From CAYMCO01 sp964388955 (GTDB taxonomy: Bacteria; Chloroflexota; Anaerolineae; Anaerolineales; E44-bin32), in contig CAYMCO010000025.1 in the NCBI GenBank assembly GCA_964388955.1, positions 1 to 64,000 on the forward strand: a stretch of 64,000 nt of DNA. The letters run 5' to 3'. A program made the position numbers and the translations under genes. Shown here one piece after another: positions 7,501 to 15,276 of this stretch (the stretch's first letter is position 1; each line of letters begins with the position of its first letter). Under the pieces are notes generated by a model. That model was not told the DNA's origin and did no database searches. It worked only from the letters and a program-made list of their open reading frames with translations.

Positions 7501-10371
7501 CCCTATGGAAGTCAAATGTCCAATGGAGGTGAGATGGCCGATGGAGGTCAGGTGCCCTATCGAAGTCAGATGGCCAATGGAGGTGAGATGGCCGATGGAA
7601 GTCAAATGTCCAATGGAAGTCAAGTGGCCGGCGGCATCTACGTCGGATGCATCCAGGAAGGGGGTGAAGACCTGGGTGCCGTCGTCGACCTCCGGGCCGG
7701 AGTCCGCACTTCCGAAGACCGCGAAGTCGTAATTCGCCGGCAGGTCGGTCAAATCCACTTGCAGGCTGGAGATCTCATCCACCCGTACGGAAAAGAAGTC
7801 CACATCCTGATCGTGACTGATGTAGGATTGCAGGGTTTGACCGGAGGCGATGGGGTAGGCGTACTCCGGCTGGTCGTTGAACTCGTGGTCATCGACGCCC
7901 GTGCCGATGGTTATCCAGCCATCCAGCCAGGTCTGGTCCACCCGGTTCGAGGTGCGGCGAAGCTCAAGACCATCGTATGGAATGACGGCCTTCACGAAGA
8001 CTGTGGCTTTCCCCGCGTAATCCGAAACGATCTCCAGCGTGCACTCCCCATTCCCACCCGTCTCGCAAGTCTTCCCGCCGACGAAGACGGGCTCGACGCT
8101 GGAATTCGAGGTGACCCGGCCCTCGACGACAAGGCCCTGGACCGGTTCCGGCCCCGTACCATCGTCCACGGAGACGGTGGCAGTGTAGGTATTCGAATTC
8201 CCAACCAGGTCTACGCCTGCATCGGGCTCGAGTTCAACCGAGGCGTCTATGAACAGCAGGGGCGCATCAAGCTCCGCCGCCCGGTCCAAGGATACGCCTT
8301 GCACGAGGAGAGATCCTTCAGCCCGAGCCGTGACCTGTGCGGCCGAATTTGCCGTATAGGTCACATCACAGGTTGCTTCCGTGCCTTCGGGGTTGAGCGC
8401 AGTGGTGCAGGTTTCTTGGTTTAGCGGGTTGCCCTCGTCGTCGAGAAACTCTACGGTGACGCTCTCGCCGGCAGCGGGCTGAAAGCCGAGCCCGGAGCCG
8501 TCGTCTTCGAAAGCGGCGGTGGTGACCGTCTGAGGAGTCCCGACCTCGCTGACGCCGCCTCCCGCCTCGATGGTGAGATAGGCATCCACGAACGTGGCCG
8601 TCGCGTCTCCGCTGTTGGGCGCCGAACCATCCGTCTGGCGGTGTACCGAGAAGGATCCAAGATCTTCGAACTGGGGGAAGGAGATATCCACCGCCCCATG
8701 GGCCGAGACCGGGCCCGTCGTCGAGGAGGCAAAGCTGATCGGGCAAGACGCCACATCTCCGGAGCTGTTCAACTCGGTCGTGCAGGTCCCCTCTCCAGGT
8801 TCCCCATCGTAGAAAGTGACCGTGACCAGTTCTCCGGCGGCCGGCTGGAATCCGGCGCCCACATCCTCGAACACTGACACGCTGAAGGTTTGATCCTCTC
8901 CCACTTCCTGGTATCCGCTGCCCGAGGCGGAGATCTCCAGGTAGCCATCCACCCACTGGACCGCCCTCCCCTCGGAAAAGGCGAGGCTTGTGCCATCCTG
9001 CATCACGATCTCCGTGGAGGCGATCATGGTTTCCAGGCCGGCTCCATCCGACGCGGGGCCAGAGAAATTCAACTCGCAGGAGCCATCATCTCCCGTTTGG
9101 CATGCGGTCTCGATGGGCTCCGTCAATGGATCATCATCATCCAGCACGGCGCTCACGACCACCCCACCGGCCGGCTCCATTTGGTAGCCGGTGTCCCCAT
9201 CCTGAATCCGGGCCATCGCCCTGAAGATGGCGCCCCCCTGCACATCCGCCAGCAAGTCCGGATCGGAAGCGCCCTCCTCTGGCTCGATCGAAAATGCCCC
9301 CGCACACAATTCGAAGTGACCAAATACAAAGTCCTGCAGGTCACTGGAGAAGGAGGTCGACGACCGGCTCTTGGCCTGCACGGTCGTGTAGCAGGGGCGT
9401 GCCCCCCCGAGCAACTGCGTGATGTTGACGCCCATCTCGGTAAACGCGTTCGGGGCCAATTCTTGCGCCTTGCCCTGGCGATCGTATATCGTCCAAGGGA
9501 CCGCATCGCCATCGATGGCGACACCATTGTTTACGGCGCACGCGGTGTCCCCGCCGTTGCATCCTTCGCCATCTATGGGCCCGTTGGAGGGCTCGGAAAT
9601 CACGATCCATCCGGCGCCGTCCCAGCGCCGGACCTCGAAGGAGCCCAGGCTCCCCCCCTGTTCGAAATCCATCACCAGCAGTAGATCATCCACCTGCCGG
9701 GTGCTGCTATCGAACCCTCCCTCCTGCGTGGGGAAGATCTGCGATTGGTTGATTTCAATATCGATATGGCTCGCGCCTCCGGGTTCCAGGCGCTCGAGAC
9801 CGATATAGAATATGAGCTCGCCGGCACCATCCACCGTGGCGTACGCATACACGGTCGAGAGGTCGTCCTTGGCCGGGACGTTTCCGCTCCCCCAGGTCCA
9901 ACTCGTGATGGGGTCGGTGTTCTTGTTGGAGCCGGTGAAGACGCTCCCATCGAAACTCCCCTTGCTGGCCATGTCATCCGCCATGAAAATGGCGGTTATC
10001 CCGCCGAAAGCTTGGCGAAGGTCATCCCTGGGCACCCCGACTTTTCTTTTATTCCCTGTGATGGTGAAGAGATCCACCCAATCGGGAACCTGCCTATCTC
10101 CCAAGATATAGCCGTCCGCCAGACCGCCGGAGCCCGGCGATAGTTCTTCGGCATGATCTCCCAGTGCGAACAGATCGTCATTGTGTACTGCCGAAACACC
10201 GAGAATCGGCAAGACCAGTAGCGCAACGGCGAGCAGGGGCCAGATCAGGATCCTTCGCTGCTGCGATGGATGAAGCGAGCCGCAGAGTCTTTCTATCGAA
10301 TGAGATGATCGCGCGGTCGAGTTACGATGCGATAGAGTGTCCCGGGAAGACTTGCCATATTCCCGATTCAT
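4579..10371 (-). CDS. Large surface protein: gingipain-like (C25/caspase-fold) protease with Ig-like and PPC domains
   Basis: 1930 aa from the ATG at 10371. That start has AAGGAGG just upstream, whereas an in-frame ATG at 10398 would place the Shine-Dalgarno sequence inside the coding region. Residues 41-61 form a signal or membrane anchor. Residues about 60-330 are a secreted beta-rich domain. Several Ig-like modules follow (about 370-790), then a PPC-type domain (about 825-1030) interrupted by nine GHLTSI repeats (915-968). A caspase-fold domain (about 1060-1420) has a candidate catalytic His in ANAHFGH (H1291 or H1294) and Cys in SMGCHAG (C1323), the C25 His/Cys arrangement. More beta-sandwich modules run to the C-terminus, which ends LRLKKR without a recognisable sorting signal. 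Likely cell-surface or exported. Substrate specificity cannot be read. Confidence 0.85.
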   Translation of the reverse strand: MNREYGKSSRDTLSHRNSTARSSHSIERLCGSLHPSQQRRILIWPLLAVALLVLPILGVSAVHNDDLFALGDHAEELSPGSGGLADGYILGDRQVPDWVDLFTITGNKRKVGVPRDDLRQAFGGITAIFMADDMASKGSFDGSVFTGSNKNTDPITSWTWGSGNVPAKDDLSTVYAYATVDGAGELIFYIGLERLEPGGASHIDIEINQSQIFPTQEGGFDSSTRQVDDLLLVMDFEQGGSLGSFEVRRWDGAGWIVISEPSNGPIDGEGCNGGDTACAVNNGVAIDGDAVPWTIYDRQGKAQELAPNAFTEMGVNITQLLGGARPCYTTVQAKSRSSTSFSSDLQDFVFGHFELCAGAFSIEPEEGASDPDLLADVQGGAIFRAMARIQDGDTGYQMEPAGGVVVSAVLDDDDPLTEPIETACQTGDDGSCELNFSGPASDGAGLETMIASTEIVMQDGTSLAFSEGRAVQWVDGYLEISASGSGYQEVGEDQTFSVSVFEDVGAGFQPAAGELVTVTFYDGEPGEGTCTTELNSSGDVASCPISFASSTTGPVSAHGAVDISFPQFEDLGSFSVHRQTDGSAPNSGDATATFVDAYLTIEAGGGVSEVGTPQTVTTAAFEDDGSGLGFQPAAGESVTVEFLDDEGNPLNQETCTTALNPEGTEATCDVTYTANSAAQVTARAEGSLLVQGVSLDRAAELDAPLLFIDASVELEPDAGVDLVGNSNTYTATVSVDDGTGPEPVQGLVVEGRVTSNSSVEPVFVGGKTCETGGNGECTLEIVSDYAGKATVFVKAVIPYDGLELRRTSNRVDQTWLDGWITIGTGVDDHEFNDQPEYAYPIASGQTLQSYISHDQDVDFFSVRVDEISSLQVDLTDLPANYDFAVFGSADSGPEVDDGTQVFTPFLDASDVDAAGHLTSIGHLTSIGHLTSIGHLTSIGHLTSIGHLTSIGHLTSIGHLTSIGHLTSISANPGTQDEGVRSLAVDTPGTYYIAVYGPTGAFSTDPYTLSVTVEGLETPGVCSWAPKEEYAADITVPSDPYVGSSVIDGSPETLILTHQGRLQGTFGAEEAADVLQSLHDLADDESVQGVVLPVDIDPGVRAAYAEWNDDYCDVYEANEVAQTIRNLIAAYGGPNLRYVVFAGGDEFIPFFRVPDEASIANERDYGSGVTGDTPVAWAVRNGFILTDDFYTDDSPLLWRGRQLFVPERASGRLVESADDIVGAVENYLNGGSVSVDSCAVTGYDFLADSAQAIGDVLSQSSAPVSELIDGDWTASDLRDTWQGKSLVSANAHFGHSEAFAADLQPLASSELSNVDGQIGYSMGCHAGLNIPNGDDFPEALSRGGAAAWVANTGFGYGMDDAITHSELLYLLFTKELTTEKTIGEAMLAAKQRYLGGAASGGFGVYDEKILIEATVYGLPMTGVTNLVPAGGGNLLSGAGPHTITLAPQPRTTEDGTYYAQDGEVQASPGRPMQPRSTYAVSPAGVTGALLLSADYTDIPNFDPDIAEPVWDQDDPGDPDFNAAGWFPLQFWMTNRYGDEDRLVVVGGQFNSDGMVERLYDNVEIELIFGQAVSDDPLPPSVNEAWAELTGDGLTFYVEAVDLATGVDRVLVNYNLPGRWENVELAYDAEAGLWTATVPGLDISTEFFVQAVDGAGNVIVASDGGRYFVDGPDNLIINRVGDPHTFTISVYADGGNGAYPVGGVHPSVELTGIDGATPALYGAGDTCADQGTTNGQCTVTFVSSTPGSVDVSASVDLPMQGLQVSDSARTHKIYVASQLAPTQTTCQDFVAGTAEDIGEIYYGAKGNTINNLSPGVFYYYSTLISPASDFTVLIDQLVRDGYEFDVQGDNQVRLYDADCSSPSAAFSGSSQDGQVAIEISGAGKGQTYVISVKYGTGNLVGLQKPNGDVEYSFETYVEGILFGSDGLRLKKR
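7468..7629 (-). repeat. Nine tandem 18-bp units encoding (GHLTSI)9
   Basis: Exactly 162 bp, in frame with the surface protein (residues 915-968). Codons drift between units (ggaggt/ggaagt, gagatg/caaatg/caggtg) while the peptide stays identical in all nine copies, so the peptide looks conserved by selection or gene conversion. Read as I-G-H-L-T-S, each unit fits the left-handed beta-helix hexapeptide pattern [LIV]-[GAED]-X-X-[STAV]-X; nine units would make three coils. Confidence 0.95.
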
Positions 10372-10455
10372 GACCCCCTCCTTTGTGATTTTTCTCACTT
10401 GCCGCCTTCAGCAAATAATAGACTAATCCCACGAAAATAGCAATCCTCTCTCTTT

Positions 10456-10660
10456 GAGGGGTGTGTTCCATTTCAGGGGGCGCGGCTGTTCAAGAGTGAA
10501 TGTACGGCGCTGCTCGCGATACACCTCGAGGTTTCATCACTCGGCATTCGAGATGCGCTTCCCCACAATCGGAACGCGCGAAGCAGGGCGCATCTCGAGC
10601 AGCGGCGAGCGGAGCGAGGCGTGTATCGAGAGGCCTGGCCTGTGTTGTTGACAGGGTGCG
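10456..10660. repeat. Dispersed palindromic element, copy A
   Basis: Non-coding. It contains nested inverted repeats: an inner perfect 11-bp pair TCGAGATGCGC ... GCGCATCTCGA and an outer pair CGATACAC-CTCG ... CGAGGCGTGTATCG. It starts with a GTGTTCCA...TTCAGGGGGCG-type flank. The flank and the TCGAGATGCG core recur in copies B (about 43391-43625) and C (about 46562-46770). It resembles REP/BIME-like palindromes by structure only. Confidence 0.6.
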
Positions 10661-11234
10661 GCAGGTGCGAGTCTGCGGTGTCGGATCGCCCTCCAGGATG
10701 GAACGCAGCCTCTTTTGGGGTCGAGCGTGAGACTTGCCGCAGGTACGACGGCCTGACTCCGGCGGCCTTCCCCAGAGAGTGTCCCCATGCCGGTGGCGAC
10801 AGCGCTGCAGGATCCTTTCGAAGTTGGTGGAGGCGCTGAGGCTCGAGGCCCGCCAAACAGACATATCCTGACCCTCAGAAGGTGCCACCCACCCCCGGTG
10901 TGCGGACGGAGGGTGCCGAATCTGACGTCCATCACCTTCTAATTCTGATTAGTTTGGTGTGAATTCCCCGTCGGCTCTAAGGTAGAAGATCGGTATTCTG
11001 GAGATAGCGCTAGGACAGGGCCGGTTGAGCCTCGTCCCCCATGGGATCGTCGGGTTCTGTCCTTTGTGCCGGTGCGGAGGCCTCCCATCACTCCGTCTCC
11101 TTCGGTGGAATCCCGTGCGTTTCTGAGAGCGATTGGGCTTCGTGGCCGGCGAGGAGGGAGAGCGCGGGGTGCGGGCACCGGGTCCTGGAACCCGTTGATC
11201 TCGTGGAAGGTGGGCTGTGGCAAGCTGCCATTCG
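10661..11234. other. Intergenic region, no supported gene
   Basis: Between the palindromic element and the phosphorylase stop. Overlapping short ORFs exist in several frames, but none has a recognisable domain, Shine-Dalgarno sequence or plausible composition. I see no further structure that I can name. Confidence 0.5.
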
Positions 11235-12005
11235 TCAGGCGGCCGTCGTGTTTGCCGCCGTCTCGAGCGCGACGCGGATCATCGCTTCCTCGCCTTGCTG
11301 GAAAGCGGCGACCTCGACGCCCTGGTAGGTGCTGGTCCCCAGGACCAAGTTGGAGCCGGGCACCAGGATCGCCGCGGCCGAACAGCCGAGGGCGCGCGCC
11401 ACGGTGAACAAGGCGGATGACTCCATGTCGAAGGCGGAGACGCCCTCGTCTCGCCACCGATCGATGATCTCCCGCTTGCGCTCGCCTTCATAGAAGGAGT
11501 CGGTGCTCCGGATGGTCCCCGCCTGGGCCGGGGCGCCCAGGGATTCGGCCGCCGCCCGCAGCACTTCGGTCAGCTCCGGGTCTGGCGGGACGAGGGAGCC
11601 GTCGGATCCGTAGCAGCGGCTGGTGCCCTCGTCGGGCACCGCCGCCGCGGCGATGAGCAGGCTTCCAATGGGGAGATCCGGCGAGATGCTGGCGCAACTG
11701 CCGGCCCGGATCAACCAACGGGCGCCGGCCGCGGCAAGCTCCTCGGCCGCCACCGCGATCGACGGGCAGCCCAAACCGGAGCTTGCCACCGTGATCGCCG
11801 CCCCCCGGTAGCCGCCGACGTAGATCGGGTAGCCGCGGTCGCCGGTCAGACGGCGGGCATTCTGCAACAGCAGGCTCGCCCGTTCGACCCGCCGCGGGCT
11901 GCCGCACAGGATCGCCGCCGGGGTCACCTCGCCAGGGCGCACCTGTAGGTGGGGCAGCGCCCCGTCCGGCAACTGCAGGTACCGGTCCAGCAGGTAGTTT
12001 TCCAT
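11235..12005 (-). CDS. Nucleoside phosphorylase (PNP/UDP family)
   Basis: 256 aa, the normal length for the uridine/purine nucleoside phosphorylase family, which splits nucleosides with phosphate into base and (deoxy)ribose-1-phosphate in the cytoplasm. Visible family marks: GSPRRVERA near residue 35 (phosphate-site region), SSGLGCPSIAVAAEELAA (about 74-91), IRAGSCASI, and FDMESSALF near 190, the ribose-binding Glu region. GCPS and DMESSALF are closer to uridine phosphorylase than to hexameric DeoD. It is divergent from the GntR-LacI regulator at 12124 and shares its control region. A related enzyme lies at 14482, so the two probably differ in substrate. Confidence 0.85.
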   Translation of the reverse strand: MENYLLDRYLQLPDGALPHLQVRPGEVTPAAILCGSPRRVERASLLLQNARRLTGDRGYPIYVGGYRGAAITVASSGLGCPSIAVAAEELAAAGARWLIRAGSCASISPDLPIGSLLIAAAAVPDEGTSRCYGSDGSLVPPDPELTEVLRAAAESLGAPAQAGTIRSTDSFYEGERKREIIDRWRDEGVSAFDMESSALFTVARALGCSAAAILVPGSNLVLGTSTYQGVEVAAFQQGEEAMIRVALETAANTTAA

Positions 12006-12044
12006 GACGAGGCCTCCTTGATGTTCGCTACCCGGCGATGGCAG

Positions 12045-12080
12045 TTGACCCGCTCAGACTGTTATAGTAGATTATATAAC
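12045..12080 (+). promoter_or_regulatory. Promoter with overlapping palindromic operator between divergent genes
   Basis: TTGACC (12045-12050), a 17-bp spacer and TAGATT (12068-12073) form a plausible sigma70-type promoter reading toward the regulator. GTTATA-N8-TATAAC (12061-12080) is a perfect inverted repeat covering the -10 and is a likely binding site for the GntR-LacI protein encoded 44 bp downstream, controlling both divergent genes. The promoter and its regulator are inferred. Confidence 0.55.
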
Positions 12081-12123
12081 CCGAATAGTTGGGGCGAAAG
12101 CTGCTCCCGGTTGGGAGGCCACC

Positions 12124-13296
12124 CTGCACCGCTACCTGCGCGTCGACCCCGATGCTTCGACCCCGCTGGCTGCCCAGCTCAGCAGGCAACTGCTGTGGTT
12201 GATCGCCAGCGGCGAGATCGAGGAGGGAGAGAATCTGCCAGCGGTGCGCGCGCTCGCGGCCGAACTCGACATCAACTACCACACGGTGCGGGCCGCCTAC
12301 CAGCAGCTCAAGACCCAGGGGGTGATCAGCACCCGCCGGGGGCGGCGGGCCGAAGTGCTCCCCCACGACCGGCGGCGCTGGCTGTCCAACGCGCCCCGTC
12401 TTCCCACCTTCACCCTGGGCATCCTGGTCCCCAACTACTCTCCCTACCACGCGCGCTTCCTGCAGGGCTTGGAGGAGTCCACCCAGCAGGACCCCTGGCT
12501 CAAGTTCATCTGCGACACCAACTACTACACGCGGCACGTCGGCCGCTACATGGGCCAGTTGCTCGCCAAGAACGTCGACGGCATCGTGGTCACCCACTTC
12601 GAAAAGGCGGACCGGGAAGACCTGAAGTCCGCCTTGAGCCCGGCGCCGGACATGCCGCCGATCGTGTATGCCGACAGCCCGAATATGCCCGGGCCCAGCG
12701 TCGGCTTCGACCGGGAGGGAGGCGCCTTCAAGGTGGTCTCCCACCTGACCGGGCACGGCTACCGGTCGATCGCCCTCATCACCCCCGACCCCGGCTGGTC
12801 CACCCTGCGCCCGGTCTACGCTGGCTACCGTCGTGGTCTGGAAACCGCCGGGCTGCCGCTCGCCGAGGAGAGAGTGGTCCGGGTGCCGACCTTCGCCGCC
12901 GCCGACGGGGCCGCCGCGGCCGACCATTTGCTGGAGAGCAGCGGCCCGCCGGAGGCCGTTTTCGCCGCCGGCGACATGCTTGCGATCGGGGCCATGCGCC
13001 GCTTCAGGGAGCACGGCTTCAAGGTGCCCGACGATCTGGCGGTCGCCGGCTTCGGGGAAATCGAACTGGGGGAATTGGTCGACCCACCGCTGACCACGGT
13101 CGCGCTGCCCCCGATCGAGATGGGACACGTCGCTATGCGGATGCTGCGCCAATCCATCGAAGGTGAGAAGGTGAACCCCAGCGAAGTCGAGCTTCCCGCC
13201 CGCCTCATCCTCCGCCGCTCGTGCGGCTGCCCGGCCTCGGGCGGCGGCGGAGGGAGGGGGGATCGAGCCACGAATCCATCCAACCCAAGTGCTTAG
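12124..13296 (+). CDS. GntR-type wHTH fused to LacI-type ligand-binding domain (transcription regulator)
   Basis: 390 aa if started at the CTG at 12124, which has GGGAGG six bases upstream. No ATG, GTG or TTG lies between the preceding in-frame stop (12046) and this point, and the next TTG (12199) would remove helix 1 of the wHTH (HRYLRVDPDASTPLAAQLSRQ). Residues 1-75 are a GntR winged helix (LPAVRALAAELDINYHTVRAAY). From about 95 a periplasmic-binding-protein-like sensor follows (FTLGILVPNYSPYHARFLQG ... DGIVVTH ... AVFAAGDMLAIGAMRR ... VAGFGEIELGELVDPPLTTV), ending RRSCGCP. It likely senses a nucleoside or related compound and controls the flanking salvage and uptake genes. Confidence 0.85.
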   Translation: MHRYLRVDPDASTPLAAQLSRQLLWLIASGEIEEGENLPAVRALAAELDINYHTVRAAYQQLKTQGVISTRRGRRAEVLPHDRRRWLSNAPRLPTFTLGILVPNYSPYHARFLQGLEESTQQDPWLKFICDTNYYTRHVGRYMGQLLAKNVDGIVVTHFEKADREDLKSALSPAPDMPPIVYADSPNMPGPSVGFDREGGAFKVVSHLTGHGYRSIALITPDPGWSTLRPVYAGYRRGLETAGLPLAEERVVRVPTFAAADGAAAADHLLESSGPPEAVFAAGDMLAIGAMRRFREHGFKVPDDLAVAGFGEIELGELVDPPLTTVALPPIEMGHVAMRMLRQSIEGEKVNPSEVELPARLILRRSCGCPASGGGGGRGDRATNPSNPSA

Positions 13297-13312
13297 AAAG
13301 GAGAGAAGAACC

Positions 13313-14359
13313 ATGCACAAACGACACCTCTACACCGGGCTGCTGATCGCCGGCATCGCCGCGCTGCTGCTGGCGGCCTGCGGCGGCGGGCCGACCCCAA
13401 CCACCTCGGCACCGGCCGAAGCCCAGCCGACCGAAGCGCAAATGGAACAGCCCGCCGAGCTGGCCCACGTCACGCTGCGGCTGCCGTGGATCATCACTAC
13501 CCAGTTCGCCGGCCCCTACGCCGCCCTGGAGCAGGGCTACTTCGAGGACGAAGGGCTGGACGTCGAGATCCGGCCGGGCGGGTTCGATATCAACAGCATC
13601 ACCATGGTCGCCTCCGGCGAGGACACCTTCGGCCTGCACGACATGGGGTCGTTGATCTCGGCCCGGGCCAATGACGTCCCGGTCGTGGCGGCGGCCGCCT
13701 TCTTCCAGAAGCACCCCGGCGGCCTGATGGCGCTGGCGGACTCCGGGATCGAGACCCTGGGTGACATCGCCGGCAAGACCATCGGCTTCCAGGAGGGAGG
13801 CCCCTGGATGCTGTCACAGGCGATGTTGGCGGCCAACGGGGTCGACCTCGATAGCATCGATAAGGTGGCCGTCGGGTTCGACCTGAGCCCGCTGTACAGC
13901 GGCCAGATCGACCTGATGACGGTGTACGTCACCAACGAGCCGCTGCTGGCCCAAGCCGAGGGCTACCAGACCAACGTCTTCCTGCCTTACGACTACGGGA
14001 TCGAGACCTCGTCCGAGGTGCTTTTCACCACCGACGGCGTATTGCAGGAGCACCCGGATCAGGTCTGCGGCATGGTGCGCGCCATCCAAGAGGGTTGGCA
14101 GTACGCCGTCGATCATCCGGACGAAGCGGTGGACATGATCCTGGCCGCCGGCGGCGAGGACCTCAACCGCGAGGCCGAGGCCGCCCAACTTCAGGCGGAG
14201 ATGGACAACCTGATCACCGCCGACTCGGAAGCCCACGGCTACGGCTACATGACCGAAGAGCGCTGGCAGACGGCGGAAGACGTGCTGAGCCAGTACGGCC
14301 AGCTCGAGGCCGACGTCGACGTGAACGACGTTTTCACCACGCAGTGCTTCTCGGACTGA
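13313..14359 (+). CDS. ABC transporter substrate-binding lipoprotein (NMT1/SsuA-like)
   Basis: 348 aa from the ATG with AAAGGAGAG eight bases upstream. It has a lipoprotein signal peptide with lipobox LLAAC (Cys23) and a low-complexity linker rich in Pro, Thr and Glu, then an NMT1/THI5-like solute-binding domain (VTLRLPWIITTQFAGPYAAL, then GYFEDEGLDVEIRPGG). Members of this fold bind sulfonates, pyrimidine precursors, riboflavin or other small molecules for an SsuBC-type transporter. The matching ATPase and permease are at 16364 and 17161. With two nucleoside phosphorylases and a deaminase around it, a nucleoside or nucleobase-like ligand is the best inference. The protein is anchored outside the membrane. 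Confidence 0.88.
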   Translation: MHKRHLYTGLLIAGIAALLLAACGGGPTPTTSAPAEAQPTEAQMEQPAELAHVTLRLPWIITTQFAGPYAALEQGYFEDEGLDVEIRPGGFDINSITMVASGEDTFGLHDMGSLISARANDVPVVAAAAFFQKHPGGLMALADSGIETLGDIAGKTIGFQEGGPWMLSQAMLAANGVDLDSIDKVAVGFDLSPLYSGQIDLMTVYVTNEPLLAQAEGYQTNVFLPYDYGIETSSEVLFTTDGVLQEHPDQVCGMVRAIQEGWQYAVDHPDEAVDMILAAGGEDLNREAEAAQLQAEMDNLITADSEAHGYGYMTEERWQTAEDVLSQYGQLEADVDVNDVFTTQCFSD

Positions 14360-14399
14360 GCGCGATATCGTATCCCAGCGGTGACCCCGGGATCGGGAG

Positions 14400-14425
14400 G
14401 GGAAGGCATCCGGCCGTCCCTTCCC
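14400..14425 (+). terminator. Intercistronic hairpin after the binding-protein gene
   Basis: GGGAAGG (14400-14406) pairs with CCTTCCC (14419-14425) around a 12-nt loop. It lies in the 122-bp gap after the substrate-binding gene. Partial terminators or stabilising hairpins at this place commonly let the binding protein be made in excess over the downstream genes. There is no T-run. Confidence 0.4.
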
Positions 14426-14481
14426 GGCCCACGGGCGCCGGCATGCCACCGGTTGGATAGGCATCAAAGGGGCGGAAGCGT

Positions 14482-15276
14482 ATGTCGAAGCATCTGTTGG
14501 ACAAGGCGGCAGCGACCGAGGGCAGGATCCAGTACCACCTGCGGGTGAATCGCGGCGACGTCGGGAAGTATGTGCTGCTGCCCGGGGACCCCGACCGGGT
14601 GCTGCGGATCGCCAGGCACCTGCAGGATCCGAAGGAGATTGCGTACCACCGCGAGTACCGCACCATGACCGGCACCTATCGTGGGATCACGGTGAGCGCC
14701 ACATCAACCGGGATCGGCTGCCCGTCGGCCGCCATCGCCGTCGAGGAGCTGGCCAACATCGGCGCCACTCACTTCATCCGGGTGGGCAGCACCGGCGCGC
14801 TCCAGCCCGGGGTGGAGACCGGCGATGTGATTATCAACACCGCCACCATGCGCAACGACGGCACCTCGCGCTTCTACGTCGACGACGGCTTCCCGGCGGC
14901 GGCGGACCACTTCCTGAGCCACGCGCTGATCGAAGCCGCCAACGAGTTGCGCGCCGAGCGTGGGTTCAGGCTGCACGTAGGGCTCAACGCCAGCGACGAC
15001 GCGTTCTACGGGGAGACCCCCGAGTTCATCGAGAAGCTGGTGAGGCACAAGATGCTCAACGTGGAGATGGAAAGCGCCGCCATCTTCACCATCGCCCACC
15101 TGCGCGGGCTGAAGGCCGGCATGGTATGCGGGGTGTCCGGCAATCTGGTGACCGCGGAGGTGGAGTACGAGGGCGAGAACCCCCGGCTGGTCGAAGCCTG
15201 GGAGCACGCCATCGCCATCGCCCTCGAAGGGATCTACCGCTACGAGCACGACCCGCTGCGGGAGCAGATCGGTTGA
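14482..15276 (+). CDS. Uridine phosphorylase-like nucleoside phosphorylase
   Basis: 264 aa, with GGGGCGGAAGCGT before the ATG. The PNP/UDP fold is clear: LLPGDPDRVLRIA (about 31-43), STGIGCPSAAIAVEEL, FIRVGSTGAL, and LNVEMESAAIFTIAHLRGLKAG (the Glu-Met-Glu ribose site). The GIGCPS and MESAAIF motifs are typical of uridine phosphorylase, which converts uridine and phosphate to uracil and ribose-1-phosphate; related purine- or MTA-specific enzymes cannot be excluded. Its stop (TGA 15274-15276) overlaps the TTG start of the deaminase gene, so the two are probably translated together. Confidence 0.88.
   Translation: MSKHLLDKAAATEGRIQYHLRVNRGDVGKYVLLPGDPDRVLRIARHLQDPKEIAYHREYRTMTGTYRGITVSATSTGIGCPSAAIAVEELANIGATHFIRVGSTGALQPGVETGDVIINTATMRNDGTSRFYVDDGFPAAADHFLSHALIEAANELRAERGFRLHVGLNASDDAFYGETPEFIEKLVRHKMLNVEMESAAIFTIAHLRGLKAGMVCGVSGNLVTAEVEYEGENPRLVEAWEHAIAIALEGIYRYEHDPLREQIG

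Noticed and set aside
7468..7629. CRISPR array because of regular short repeats
   Set aside because: The 18-bp units are directly adjacent, with no spacers, and translate in frame to one hexapeptide.
7138..8424. 428-aa plus-strand reading frame
   Set aside because: Antisense to the surface protein, whose domains and catalytic motifs are clear; no domain or Shine-Dalgarno sequence of its own. Open only because of codon composition.
11949..13320. Long frames on both strands around the GntR-LacI gene (405 aa plus, 430 aa minus)
   Set aside because: Out of frame with the clear wHTH/LacI-type protein; repetitive Arg, Gly and Ala text without domains.
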